NCBI RefSeq assembly: GCF_000428845.1
Contig: NZ_AUAS01000017.1
Coordinates: 1 to 64,000, forward strand
Source of the DNA: Dyadobacter alkalitolerans DSM 23607
GTDB lineage: Bacteria > Bacteroidota > Bacteroidia > Cytophagales > Spirosomataceae
Reading direction: 5' to 3'
Length of the DNA stretch: 64,000 nt
The notes below the pieces were generated by a model, which was not told where the DNA came from, made no database searches, and saw nothing but the letters and a program-made list of their open reading frames with translations. Positions 1 to 8,379 of this stretch are shown one piece after another; positions within the stretch are counted from its first letter, which is position 1, and every line of letters begins with the position of its first letter. A program made the position numbers and the translations under genes.

Positions 1-288
1 TATGCCATCAAAAGCTGGCGCGAAAACTGGGATGAGCTGACTGTCTTCTTTGACTTTCCATTGGAAATCCGCCATATCATTTACACCACAAATCTCATAG
101 AGAACCTAAATGGGAAAATAAGAAAGTACACCAAGAACAAACTGTCCTTTCCGACTGATGAAGCAGTAATGAAATCGGTATATTTGGCCCTAAGGGAGGC
201 TTCAAAAAAATGGACCATGCCGATCCGAAACTGGGGCATGATCCTGAATCAATTTTTGACTATTTTTGAAAATAGGGTCAGGCTATAA
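1..288 (+). CDS. IS256-family transposase, C-terminal fragment (cut by window start)
   Basis: The frame is open from the first base to the TAA at 286-288, so the gene begins before the window. The protein contains the IS256 (Transposase_mut) signature [16 protein letters not shown], which in this family lies near the last catalytic Glu of the DDE set. The closing segment is typical of the family end. About 95 residues are visible of a usual length near 400. Nothing in the visible part is broken, so the element may be intact, but this cannot be judged from the fragment. Confidence 0.85.
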   Translation, partial: YAIKSWRENWDELTVFFDFPLEIRHIIYTTNLIENLNGKIRKYTKNKLSFPTDEAVMKSVYLALREASKKWTMPIRNWGMILNQFLTIFENRVRL

Positions 289-312
289 GCTTTGCCCAAC
301 CCCGATTGAAAA

Positions 313-338
313 GTTTACACAGTTAATGAGATAGTCCC
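313..338. mobile_element. Probable right terminal inverted repeat of the IS256-family element
   Basis: Twenty-five bases after the transposase stop comes a stretch starting GTTTACACAGTTAATGAG and ending TAGTCCC. IS256-type elements usually end in a repeat of this kind (outer GGGACT/GGGGCT, inner TGTGTAAA when read inward). The left end is outside the window, so neither the repeat partner nor a target-site duplication can be checked. Confidence 0.5.
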
Positions 339-361
339 TTTTTCGATTTACTAATAACTGA

Positions 362-389
362 AAAGGGTTGACCATATGGCCAACCCTTT
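362..389. terminator. Bidirectional terminator hairpin
   Basis: A near-perfect 28-base palindrome with arms AAAGGGTTG and CAACCCTTT lies between the transposase end and the convergent DUF892 gene. Pyrimidine-rich flanks on both sides fit use from either direction. Confidence 0.65.
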
Positions 390-419
390 CTCTTTAATCT
401 GAGGATGAAGTGTAATAGC

Positions 420-959
420 TTATTCAGCGCTGGCTTCTTCGTTTACATACGTTTCAGCTAGCTCTGTCAATTTATGGTCTGTTTCGCCTTCCTGGTCAAG
501 CGTTTGTTGCAGTAAATCTGCTACGTCGCTGTGGCCTAATGTTCTGGCAATGTTTCTCAATGTTCCGTAAGATGCGATTTCATAATGCTCAACTTTCTGA
601 GCAGCCATAATCAATCCGCAATCGCGAACCATTGTTCCTTTATCGGTGCTGCTGATAATTTCTTCTGCTTCTTCAATAAGTCCTTCCATGGCCGCACATT
701 TCTTAGCTTGTGCTTTCTCGCCTATCAGACCAAAAACTTCTTCCAGTCTGGCCGCGTGTTCTTCTGTTTCAGTTGTATGTTGTTCAAAAGCAGCTTTAAG
801 TTCTTCCGAAGTAGCATTTTTAGACATTTTTGTCAATGCTTTTGCAAGGTGTTTTTCTGCCCAGTAAATGTCTTTAAGACCATCTACAAATAGTTCTTTT
901 AGCTTTTCGCTGTCTGTTCCTGTAATCTGGTTAACGTTTTTACTTTTAGTAGCTTTCAT
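420..959 (-). CDS. Ferritin-like DUF892 (YciE/YciF family) protein
   Basis: This 179-residue, soluble, all-helical protein has the full DUF892 fold, a four-helix ferritin-like bundle linked to stress responses in other bacteria. Candidate di-metal ligands sit where the family has them: E35 in IYWAEKHL, the E65/E67/H68 cluster, E124-H125 in KVEHYEIAS, and E160/D161/H162. No signal peptide is seen, so it is cytoplasmic. The gene stands alone, convergent with the insertion element and divergent from the LEA-type gene. The biochemical role of the family is unsettled; metal binding is inferred from the fold. Confidence 0.85.
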   Translation of the reverse strand: MKATKSKNVNQITGTDSEKLKELFVDGLKDIYWAEKHLAKALTKMSKNATSEELKAAFEQHTTETEEHAARLEEVFGLIGEKAQAKKCAAMEGLIEEAEEIISSTDKGTMVRDCGLIMAAQKVEHYEIASYGTLRNIARTLGHSDVADLLQQTLDQEGETDHKLTELAETYVNEEASAE

Positions 960-1214
960 GATTCGTAGTTTTTAATAGTTTATTGTTGTCTGTGAAGGAT
1001 CATGTTATCGTCCTTGCCCCCACATTGTTAAAAACCGTACCAGCGCTTTGCCCGTGGCCCAATGCTGGTTGCCTGGTTTCTATGAAGATTTAAGTACACA
1101 TATAGCTGCGTAAAATCCAGTTTTGGGGAAGTTTTTATGGCATTGCGTGCGTGTGGGATATTTTTTGGAATGATTTTTGAGCAATCCCAATATCTAATTG
1201 AACCCTCATTTATT

Positions 1215-2138
1215 ATGCAGTCCAACCGATCGCTCAAAATCGTACTCATTATTTTTGTCTTCATTGCAGCCGGTGCCATAGGCTGGTTCCTTTTCAAAAA
1301 ATATAAAAATGAAAACGCCAATCCCGTTTCAGGACTAAAACCGCGCGTAGAAATGGGAATCGGGCAAATCAGCAACATTACAGACACTACTATTGATTTA
1401 TCACTGAAGCTTTTGGTGGACAATCCCCTGCCCGTAGGTGTGGACGTAGAGCGCTTCAGTTATTTTGTGCAGATGAACGGAGTGACCATTGTAGAAGACG
1501 AATATGCTAAACCGTTAACGATTAACCCGCGCGACAGCACATTGGTTACTATTCCTGCGAAGTTGAAAATTGCGAAGCTAAAAAAGGAAGGAGATTCGGA
1601 AAATGCTGCGGGAGAAGATAGCGCCGATTATCATTTCGAAGGCCATTTTCATTTAAAGAAGCCGATTTTAGGTAAAGACAGCATTGTGCTGGATATGGAC
1701 AAAAGGCTGCCGCTTTACAGGCTTCCCAAGGTTGAGATTGTGGATTATGAGATGAAAAAATTCAGTCTGGGTAAATCGGAGATTGTGTTAAAATTAAAAT
1801 TCTCCAATCAGAATCCGTTTCCCGTTCAGTTTGAAAATCCTGCTTACGTCGTTGACCTGGGTAAGCAAAACCGCCTGGCCGAAGGGAGCGTAACGGGAGT
1901 TACCAAGGTGAAAGGGAAGAGCAGCGAAATCTACGAAATCCCGCTTGCCATTGATATGGGCAAAGTCCTGAAAGCAGCCGGTCAACTGGTTTCAAAAGGG
2001 AAACAGTTACCTTTTGTTTTGTATTTCAAAAGCAAACTGGTCTCAGAAAACGATATCTTTAAAAACAGCGACGTTAACATTATCGTCAACGGAACATTAA
2101 AGGATCTGGAAACGGTACAAAAAAACCTTTCGAAGTAA
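1215..2138 (+). CDS. LEA14/WHy-domain membrane-anchored protein
   Basis: An upstream start at 1137 is possible, but ATG 1215 is preferred because it gives a clean N-terminus: a short basic stretch (MQSNRSLK), then one hydrophobic helix at about residues 8-29. The product of 307 residues then carries two LEA_2/WHy-like beta-sandwich repeats, each with the family's NPxPV motif (NPLPVGV in the first, NPFPVQF in the second). This topology places both repeats outside the inner membrane. The family is associated with desiccation and stress; no enzymatic residues are apparent. The stop codon lies inside the hairpin that terminates the convergent GH127 gene. Confidence 0.75.
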   Translation: MQSNRSLKIVLIIFVFIAAGAIGWFLFKKYKNENANPVSGLKPRVEMGIGQISNITDTTIDLSLKLLVDNPLPVGVDVERFSYFVQMNGVTIVEDEYAKPLTINPRDSTLVTIPAKLKIAKLKKEGDSENAAGEDSADYHFEGHFHLKKPILGKDSIVLDMDKRLPLYRLPKVEIVDYEMKKFSLGKSEIVLKLKFSNQNPFPVQFENPAYVVDLGKQNRLAEGSVTGVTKVKGKSSEIYEIPLAIDMGKVLKAAGQLVSKGKQLPFVLYFKSKLVSENDIFKNSDVNIIVNGTLKDLETVQKNLSK

Positions 2139-2154
2139 ACTGGACTTCGAAAGG
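2126..2154. terminator. Terminator shared by LEA-type gene and GH127 gene
   Basis: A perfect 11-bp stem (CCTTTCGAAGT / ACTTCGAAAGG) with a 7-base loop. The A-run just before it on the + strand becomes a T-run after the stem on the - strand, so it is a classic intrinsic terminator for the minus-strand GH127 gene. It overlaps the stop codon of the plus-strand gene. Confidence 0.75.
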
Positions 2155-2191
2155 CTTCCTATACTGTAAAAGGCTTATCAAATATGGGTAG

Positions 2192-4141
2192 TTACCGGGC
2201 TTTGTTGAACCAGATCACCATTTCATTCGGACCTCGGTTAGCCCAGGCGTAGTAAGGAATGAGCGTCACATTACCGGCTTCGGCTTTCAGAAGATTAATG
2301 CCGCCCAGCAAGCTTTGCTGATAACTCGCAGCGAAGTTCTGGCTTTCGGAAATGGGTATATCCAGTGCCTTTCCGTTGTTGTCATGGCCTTCTGCGCAAT
2401 ACAAAACAGGCCCGCGCTCGATGGCTATTTTATCTTTATTAGCCGTAATATTTTCATTGGAAATGATCTTTCTGACCGGCATATCCAATGCCAGCTCTAC
2501 CTGATCCCCTTTTTTCCAATTACGGGCCAGCTTTATATAACCTTTTTCAATCGTTGCAGGCATGTTTTTGCCATTAACCCGCAATGTTACCGGCTTGGAA
2601 TCTTTGTTGGTATACGCATACAAGTCACCCGGAATCGCGTTACCCGTTGCCCAGCCCGGAATCCGCACCGACAATGTGAAATTTCCTGCTTTTTCCGGAT
2701 CAACCAGTATTTTGACATTCCCGTCCCAAGGATAATTGGTTTGCTGTGCCAGTTTAACAGCATTATTATTTACTGTTAATGTTGCTTCGTTATCTGCAAA
2801 AAGATTGATGATCAGCTCGTTGCCTTTTGTTGCATAAATGTAAGCAGGCATTGATGGCAAGAACCGGGATACATTGGTAGGGCAGCATGCCGTTCCAAAC
2901 CAGGCCTGCCTTTCAGCTCCAGAGCCCTTGTTAAAATCATTTACACCATTGGAAGCCATGGGGTTTACATAAAAAAACTTATCTCCCTTCACCGACATAC
3001 CACCCAAAAAACCATTATAAAGCACACGCTCGAAAACATCCATGTATTTGGATTCACCCGTATACAGATACATTTTATGGTTCCAAAGCATGTTGGCGAT
3101 CGCCGCGCAGGTTTCTGCATATGCGTTGTCATTCGGGAGGACGTAAGGTTTGTCAAAAGCCTCGCCATCCTCGCGCGCGCCCACGCCGCCGGTGACATAC
3201 TGCTTTTTCTCCGTCGCATCGTTCCATATTGTATGAATAGCATGGCTGTGTTCAGGCTTGTCCTCGATCGTCAGCATGTCCGCAACTGCCGTGTATAAGT
3301 ATTGCGCACGAACCGCATGACCGACCGCTTCTTTTTGTCTCACAAACGGAACCTGGTCCTGAAAATATGCCGGGCCAAGTTTGTGCTCGTCCAGATACAA
3401 AGCGCGCTTATCCGAGCGACCACGCATATCAATGAAGAATTTTGAAAGATCCAGATATTCCTTTTTGCCAGTAGTCCTGTAAAGTTTGATCAATGCAATT
3501 TCAATCTCCTGGTGTCCAGGAACGACTAACAGCTGGCCCGGTTTGGTGCCAAAAGTCTTGACAAGATGATCTGCATTTTTGGTCGCAACATCAAGCAATG
3601 TTTTCTTGCCCGTAGCTTCGTAATGGGCAATGGCCGCTTCATAAAGGTGCCCCACATTGTAGAGTTCGTGGCTGCCGTTTTCAAATCCGTAACGGTAAGG
3701 GCCGGCAATCCAGTCGTAAGAACCGGTGGTGTCTTTGTTAATGGTCCGGATTGTGTATAAATAGCCATCCGGCTCCTGCGCGGCTGCAAAAAGCGTGATC
3801 AGGCTATCCAGATAATGGTCCAGTTTTGGATCGTATTGGTTTTGCAGCACATAAGCCGCGCCTTCCACAACCTTAAAAACATCGGAATCATTAAAGCGTA
3901 CGCCTTCGAATTTTCCCTTTTTGAGCCCGCCAGCCACTGCAAAATTGTCGATCCGGCCCGATTCTTCACATTGTTGCAAAGCATGCGGAACAGTAACTTC
4001 GCGCGCGGCTTCCACGCGTGTGTGCCAGAACCCTTGTTTTGTTTTTACATTTTTAAGCGGAACGGCGTTGATTTTGCTGTTTTGCGCAAAAGATAACTGA
4101 TAGCAAAACAGCAGGGAGAATAGCCAGAAATATTTGGTCAT
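2192..4141 (-). CDS. GH127 family glycosidase (beta-L-arabinofuranosidase type), secreted
   Basis: 649 residues with a cleavable signal peptide (about residues 1-19, ending SFA-Q). The glycoside hydrolase family 127 (DUF1680) catalytic set is complete. E327 in GEAFD matches the acid/base. E343 and C345 in YAETCAA, with C419-C420 in GTACCPTN, match the zinc-thiolate site whose last-pair Cys is the nucleophile in the characterised beta-L-arabinofuranosidase HypBA1. The spacing E327-E343 (16) is the same as in HypBA1. The protein probably acts in the periplasm on plant arabinan-type glycans; GH127 also includes other specificities, so the substrate is inferred. It lies 63 bp downstream of the response regulator gene on the same strand and could be cotranscribed. 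Confidence 0.9.
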   Translation of the reverse strand: MTKYFWLFSLLFCYQLSFAQNSKINAVPLKNVKTKQGFWHTRVEAAREVTVPHALQQCEESGRIDNFAVAGGLKKGKFEGVRFNDSDVFKVVEGAAYVLQNQYDPKLDHYLDSLITLFAAAQEPDGYLYTIRTINKDTTGSYDWIAGPYRYGFENGSHELYNVGHLYEAAIAHYEATGKKTLLDVATKNADHLVKTFGTKPGQLLVVPGHQEIEIALIKLYRTTGKKEYLDLSKFFIDMRGRSDKRALYLDEHKLGPAYFQDQVPFVRQKEAVGHAVRAQYLYTAVADMLTIEDKPEHSHAIHTIWNDATEKKQYVTGGVGAREDGEAFDKPYVLPNDNAYAETCAAIANMLWNHKMYLYTGESKYMDVFERVLYNGFLGGMSVKGDKFFYVNPMASNGVNDFNKGSGAERQAWFGTACCPTNVSRFLPSMPAYIYATKGNELIINLFADNEATLTVNNNAVKLAQQTNYPWDGNVKILVDPEKAGNFTLSVRIPGWATGNAIPGDLYAYTNKDSKPVTLRVNGKNMPATIEKGYIKLARNWKKGDQVELALDMPVRKIISNENITANKDKIAIERGPVLYCAEGHDNNGKALDIPISESQNFAASYQQSLLGGINLLKAEAGNVTLIPYYAWANRGPNEMVIWFNKAR

Positions 4142-4204
4142 TATATGAATAAATTGAGAGTAACCTGAGAAACTTTATTCGATATGACCCAAAAAACATG
4201 CCAA

Positions 4205-5572
4205 TTAAAGGCCGTACTTCTCCATTCTCCGGTAAAGTGCCGCACGGCTGAGACCGAGCTCTCGTGCTGCATCTGTAATATTTCCGTTAAAACGTTTCAT
4301 GGCTTTCACGATCAAAGTCTTCTCCATATCTTCCAGGTCGAAGCCGGTGGCGGTGGTTGGCGTGCCGCCGGAGCTTTTCAGGAAAAGGTCGTCGGGCTGT
4401 AAAGTTTTTTCCTGCGAAAGGATCACAGCGCGTTCAATCGCGTGCTGCAATTCGCGGATGTTTCCCGGCCAGTTGTACTGCTGCATTTTCTTGATCAATG
4501 CACTGCTAATGTCGTTAACCGGGCGGTTGTATTTCTTGCCGTATTGTTTAAGATAATATTCGGCTAGGGCGCTGATATCTTCCGGACGCTCGCGTAATGG
4601 CGGCAGGTCCAGTTCAATGGTGTTGATCCTGTAAAGCAAATCCTGGCGGAATGTTTTTTCAGTCACCATTTTTTCAATGTTCATATTCGTAGCGCATAAC
4701 AACCTCACGTCCAGAGCAATGGGTTTGTTGGATCCCACACGCGTAACGCGTCTTTCCTGGATCACCGTCAGCAGTTTCGCTTGTAATGCCAGCGTAAGGT
4801 TTCCTATTTCATCCAAAAAGATGGTCCCGCCTTTGGCCTCTTCAAATCTTCCAGCGCGGTCTTCTTTTGCATCCGTAAACGCACCCTTAACATGACCAAA
4901 AAGCTCGCTTTCGAACAAACTCTCACTCAATGCACCCAAATCCACAACCACGAACGGCTTGTCGGCACGTTTTGAATGCTGATGTATATGCTTGGCCAGC
5001 TGTGTTTTACCGGTTCCGTTCTCGCCCAGGATCAGGACATTAGCATCTGTGGCGGCCACGCGTTCTGCGGTGGCCAGCACTTGTTTCATCGAATCACTTG
5101 ATGCTACTATGGCTTCGCCGGTTGACTTGCTTTTTTTGCCGTCGTCTTTGCTTTTTTCCTCCGCAACGACCTGAATTTTATCATTGCCGCCTTCAATGGC
5201 ACCGCTTATGGTGGCCAGCAGCTTATCATTTTCCCAGGGTTTCAGCACAAAATCCGTGGCACCTGCCTTAATCGCGCGAATGGCCATTTCAATGTCTCCG
5301 TATGCCGTGATCATGATCACTTTAGAAGCTGGCTTGATGTCCAGAATGCGATCCAGCCAATGAAAGCCCTCGCGGCCGCTGTTCACGTCGCGGGTGAAGT
5401 TCATGTCCAGCAGGATCAGGTTATAATCGCCGTTGGTGACGAGGAATGGCAGTTTCTGCGGATTTTTTTCAATGTCCACCGCTTTGGCATGGCGCTTCAA
5501 CAGGAGTTTGGCCGCACTTAATACGTCGACATCGTCATCGATGATCAGGATTTTTGCTTCAGAGAGTTGCAT
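4205..5572 (-). CDS. NtrC-family sigma-54-dependent response regulator
   Basis: 455 residues with the full three-domain layout. An N-terminal receiver has the acidic pocket at residues 12-14, phospho-acceptor D56, T89 and K111. A linker follows, then an AAA+ domain with Walker A GENGTGKT (183-190), the sigma-54 contact loop GAFTDA (230-235) and Walker B IFLDEIG (251-257). A C-terminal Fis-type helix-turn-helix ends the protein (NITDAARELGLSRAALYRR). Such proteins oligomerise on enhancer sites and open sigma-54 holoenzyme promoters when phosphorylated. The gene is divergent from the adaptor gene and shares its intergenic region, which holds tandem palindromes that recur before four permease units. 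No sensor kinase gene is present next to it or elsewhere in the window, so its input is unknown. Confidence 0.93.
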   Translation of the reverse strand: MQLSEAKILIIDDDVDVLSAAKLLLKRHAKAVDIEKNPQKLPFLVTNGDYNLILLDMNFTRDVNSGREGFHWLDRILDIKPASKVIMITAYGDIEMAIRAIKAGATDFVLKPWENDKLLATISGAIEGGNDKIQVVAEEKSKDDGKKSKSTGEAIVASSDSMKQVLATAERVAATDANVLILGENGTGKTQLAKHIHQHSKRADKPFVVVDLGALSESLFESELFGHVKGAFTDAKEDRAGRFEEAKGGTIFLDEIGNLTLALQAKLLTVIQERRVTRVGSNKPIALDVRLLCATNMNIEKMVTEKTFRQDLLYRINTIELDLPPLRERPEDISALAEYYLKQYGKKYNRPVNDISSALIKKMQQYNWPGNIRELQHAIERAVILSQEKTLQPDDLFLKSSGGTPTTATGFDLEDMEKTLIVKAMKRFNGNITDAARELGLSRAALYRRMEKYGL

Positions 5573-5870
5573 GGCTGGTTTTGGGGTTGCTAAGGGCTAA
5601 ATCCCTTTATTGGCAATTGTTTGGAAAGATAGCAGAAGCATTTTGAAATTTAATTTTATAACCCGTTAAAAAGTCAGTATTTTACCCTAATAAGCATAAA
5701 AATGGCTTGTCCGCACCCGAACAAAATTGTCCGTTATCGGACATTCAAATTGGTTTTAAATAAGCTTAATGCATTGATATTTAGTATTTTGTACGGCATC
5801 GCCGCCTTTGGCATAGGGATTGGATAACATAGATCAAAGTTTAACAGCGAATCCAATCACCAACAATATA
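5573..5870. promoter_or_regulatory. Divergent intergenic region with control module 1 (tandem operators)
   Basis: Two 16-bp palindromes lie head to tail at a 20-bp period: TGTCCG-N4-CGAACA at 5708-5723 and TGTCCG-N4-CGGACA at 5728-5743. A TTGATA box follows at 5774, 46 bp after the second palindrome starts. Two GGCAT elements lie at 5795 and 5810; the latter, TGGCATA-N4-TTGG, has the GG-to-GG spacing of a -24/-12 promoter but lacks the usual -12 GC. A transcript from it would begin near 5830-5835, about 37 bases before ATG 5871. No terminator-like extension surrounds these palindromes, and no same-strand gene ends upstream, so an operator role is the simplest reading. The part next to the regulator gene (5573-5700) is AT-rich with no firm motif. 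Confidence 0.65.
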
Positions 5871-7181
5871 ATGGAAGTCAAAACACCTAACTCATCCAGC
5901 ACCAGTAACAACGGTTTCACCGGGGGCTCGACAATGGACAAAATCAAACCAAAGAAATTCTGGAACACACAACGCATTGGTATAATCGCAGGCAGCACGC
6001 TGCTGGTTGCCTTTTTAGTATATCAATTTTTCTTTGCTGATAAACGCAGCAAGCTGAATGTTGAGCAAGATAAACTGACAGTTTCAACTGTTAAACAAGG
6101 TAAATTCGACGAATTCATTGTGGTAACCGGCGTTGTGCAGCCATTGAAAACCATTCAATTGGATGCCATTGTAGGCGGATATGTTACCGAGAAACTCATT
6201 GAAGGCGGTAACATGGTAAAACAAGGCGATGTACTTTTAAGATTGGAAAACCAAAACCTGAAACTGAGCTTTCTACAATCGGAAACGGAGGCGAGCCGAC
6301 TGGTAAATGATCTTCAAAATACACGCCAGAGCTTGCGTATTGCCCGATTTAACCTGCAAAAGACATTAAGCGAGCTTGATTTCCAGATCGATCAGGCGAA
6401 GGATGCACATGAGCGGAATGCCAAGCTTTACAAGGATAAAGTGATTCCGGATGCGGATTATTTGAAAACAAAAAGAGAATTTGACCGCCTGACCAAGCAG
6501 CGCGAGATTGAAGTTGAATCACAGAAATATCAGGAAGAAAACTCCAAAATGCAGATTGCGCAGCTGGAAGGAACATTGGCCAGCACGCAGAAGAACGTAA
6601 ATCTTTGGAGACAAACGCTTGAAAACCTGTCGGTTAAGGCACCAGTTTCCGGCTTGCTTTCTTCTATGAATGTGGAAGTAGGATCGAACATTAACCAGGG
6701 CCAGAACATTGGACAAATTGATGACCTGAACGGTTTCAAGATGCGTGTAAGTGTAGACGAACATTACATTTCGAGGATATTTGCTGGCTTGATGGGTTCC
6801 ATGGAATTCAACGGAAAAGATTACGGATTAAAGATCATCAAAATCTATCCGGAGGTTCTGAGCGGAAGATTTGAAGTGGATATGCAATTTGATAAAGGCG
6901 CTCCTGAATTGATCAAGAGAGGCCAATCGGCTCCGATTCGTCTGCAATTGGGACAACCTTCACAAGCAACATTGCTTCCGGTGGGTGGATTCTTCTCCGA
7001 AACTGGTGGAAACTGGGTATATGTGGTGGGTGAGGACGGCAAGCGTGCCTCAAAACGTAAAATCACATTGGGCCGTAAAAACCCTGAGTATTTCGAGGTT
7101 CTGGAAGGTCTGCAGCCAGGTGAGAAAGTGATCACGAGCTCATACGAGAACTTCGGGGATAATGAAGTGCTGGAATTTTAA
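5871..7181 (+). CDS. HlyD/MacA-type periplasmic adaptor subunit
   Basis: ATG 5871 is chosen over an in-frame TTG at 5820, because the TTG falls inside the probable promoter; ATG 5934 is a further possibility. The product of 436 residues has an N-terminal inner-membrane helix (about residues 33-53, RIGIIAGSTLL onward), a lipoyl-like half-motif, and a long charged coiled-coil hairpin in the middle. The second half-lipoyl (VKAPVSGLLSSMNVEVGS) and beta-barrel and membrane-proximal domains follow. This is the architecture of membrane-fusion proteins that join an inner-membrane ABC pump to an outer-membrane channel. It is the first gene of the array, 86 bp before the ATPase gene. No TolC-type channel gene is nearby. 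Confidence 0.88.
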   Translation: MEVKTPNSSSTSNNGFTGGSTMDKIKPKKFWNTQRIGIIAGSTLLVAFLVYQFFFADKRSKLNVEQDKLTVSTVKQGKFDEFIVVTGVVQPLKTIQLDAIVGGYVTEKLIEGGNMVKQGDVLLRLENQNLKLSFLQSETEASRLVNDLQNTRQSLRIARFNLQKTLSELDFQIDQAKDAHERNAKLYKDKVIPDADYLKTKREFDRLTKQREIEVESQKYQEENSKMQIAQLEGTLASTQKNVNLWRQTLENLSVKAPVSGLLSSMNVEVGSNINQGQNIGQIDDLNGFKMRVSVDEHYISRIFAGLMGSMEFNGKDYGLKIIKIYPEVLSGRFEVDMQFDKGAPELIKRGQSAPIRLQLGQPSQATLLPVGGFFSETGGNWVYVVGEDGKRASKRKITLGRKNPEYFEVLEGLQPGEKVITSSYENFGDNEVLEF

Positions 7182-7267
7182 TAATCAGACTCTATTAGTA
7201 ATTAATTCAATCAATCATAAACTGGCCCATAGCCCTCAGCTGAAAGCCGATAGCCAAAGAAAACCCA

Positions 7268-7945
7268 ATGATCAAAATTAGCAACCTTCATAAGATCTTT
7301 TCTACCGAGGAAGTAGAAACCACTGCCCTGAACGGCATTGACATGGATGTAAAAGACGGCGAGTTTGTCGCTATCATGGGACCATCCGGTTGTGGTAAAT
7401 CTACCTTGCTGAACATTCTCGGTCTGCTTGACAATCCGAGTGAAGGCTCCTACGAATTCTACGGCACGGAAGTAGCCAAGATGTCGGAGAGGCAGCGCGC
7501 ACAAATCCGTAAAGGTAACATTGGATTTGTATTCCAGAGTTTTAACCTCATCGACGAACTGACTGTTTATGAGAACGTTGAACTTCCATTGCTTTATCTG
7601 AAAACACCGCCGGCCGAACGCAAGGAGAAAGTAGAAGCAGCATTAACCCGCATGAACATGATGCACCGCCGCAATCACTTTCCACAGCAGCTTTCCGGGG
7701 GACAGCAGCAGCGGACTGCCATTGCCCGCGCCGTTGTAGCCACACCAAAAACAATCCTTGCGGATGAGCCTACGGGTAACCTCGACTCCAAAAACGGGGA
7801 AGAAGTAATGAACCTGCTGAGCCAACTGAATGCAGCAGGGACCACCATTCTAATGGTAACGCACTCACCATATGATGCGGGTTTCGCACACCGTATCGTC
7901 AACTTGTTCGACGGCAAGATCGTGACCGAAAAAGTGCACGTTTAG
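7268..7945 (+). CDS. ABC transporter ATP-binding protein (LolD/MacB type)
   Basis: 225 residues, a stand-alone nucleotide-binding subunit with all motifs intact: Walker A GPSGCGKST (38-46), Q-loop Q90, signature LSGGQQQR (142-149), Walker B TILADEP with catalytic E167, D-loop NLDS, and switch H199. The closest known relatives are LolD/MacB/FtsE-type ATPases, which pair with FtsX-like permeases. It is the only ATPase gene in the window, so it is the probable partner of all 15 permeases; that pairing is inferred from position and from the conserved coupling motifs in the permeases. The next gene begins 10 bp downstream. Confidence 0.93.
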   Translation: MIKISNLHKIFSTEEVETTALNGIDMDVKDGEFVAIMGPSGCGKSTLLNILGLLDNPSEGSYEFYGTEVAKMSERQRAQIRKGNIGFVFQSFNLIDELTVYENVELPLLYLKTPPAERKEKVEAALTRMNMMHRRNHFPQQLSGGQQQRTAIARAVVATPKTILADEPTGNLDSKNGEEVMNLLSQLNAAGTTILMVTHSPYDAGFAHRIVNLFDGKIVTEKVHV

Positions 7946-7955
7946 ATCAGGCGCC

Positions 7956-8369
7956 ATGAAAAGAATCCTTACAATCCTCCTCGCCGGCGTAAGTACGCTG
8001 GCGATCGCACAAAAGAGAATGAGCCATAGCCACGTGCTTCCCGCTCCGCCTGCGCCTGTTGCGCCTTCCGCTCCGGTTGCACCTCACGCGCCGGTTCTTT
8101 ATTCTTCCGCAGATGCCAAAGCACAAATCTGGATCTCCGAAGATGAAGATCAGCAGCACGCTACGATCATTGGCGACAATGGTTATTCCAAACAAGTGAG
8201 GTTCAATAAGGAATCAGGAGAGCTGTTTTTGCAATACAAATTCAGCAAGCAGAATGAAGAATTTATTTACGAAAAAACGGTGAATGCGGCCGAGAAATCA
8301 GAGGAAGAACGCCAGGAGATCATTGACCACTTCGAGATTGAAATAGAGCTTCCCGGACGGGGCATTTAA
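7956..8369 (+). CDS. Small Pro/Ala-rich secreted protein, unknown function
   Basis: 137 residues with an N-terminal signal peptide (MKRILTILLAGVSTLAIAQ). A low-complexity Pro/Ala/Val stretch follows (PAPPAPVAPSAPVAP), then an acidic, charged C-terminal half with no recognised domain. It sits 10 bp after the ATPase and 10 bp before permease 1, clearly cotranscribed. Export plus this position suggest an accessory or substrate role in the pump; this is inference. Confidence 0.75.
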   Translation: MKRILTILLAGVSTLAIAQKRMSHSHVLPAPPAPVAPSAPVAPHAPVLYSSADAKAQIWISEDEDQQHATIIGDNGYSKQVRFNKESGELFLQYKFSKQNEEFIYEKTVNAAEKSEEERQEIIDHFEIEIELPGRGI

Positions 8370-8379
8370 CACAACGGAC

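Noticed and set aside
1028-1423. 131-codon open frame on the - strand over the LEA-type gene start
   Set aside because: Opposes the clear membrane helix and LEA repeat of the + strand gene.
5820-5870. TTG start extending the adaptor by 17 residues
   Set aside because: It would start inside the probable -12 element of the promoter; ATG 5871 leaves a leader similar to those of modules 3 and 5.
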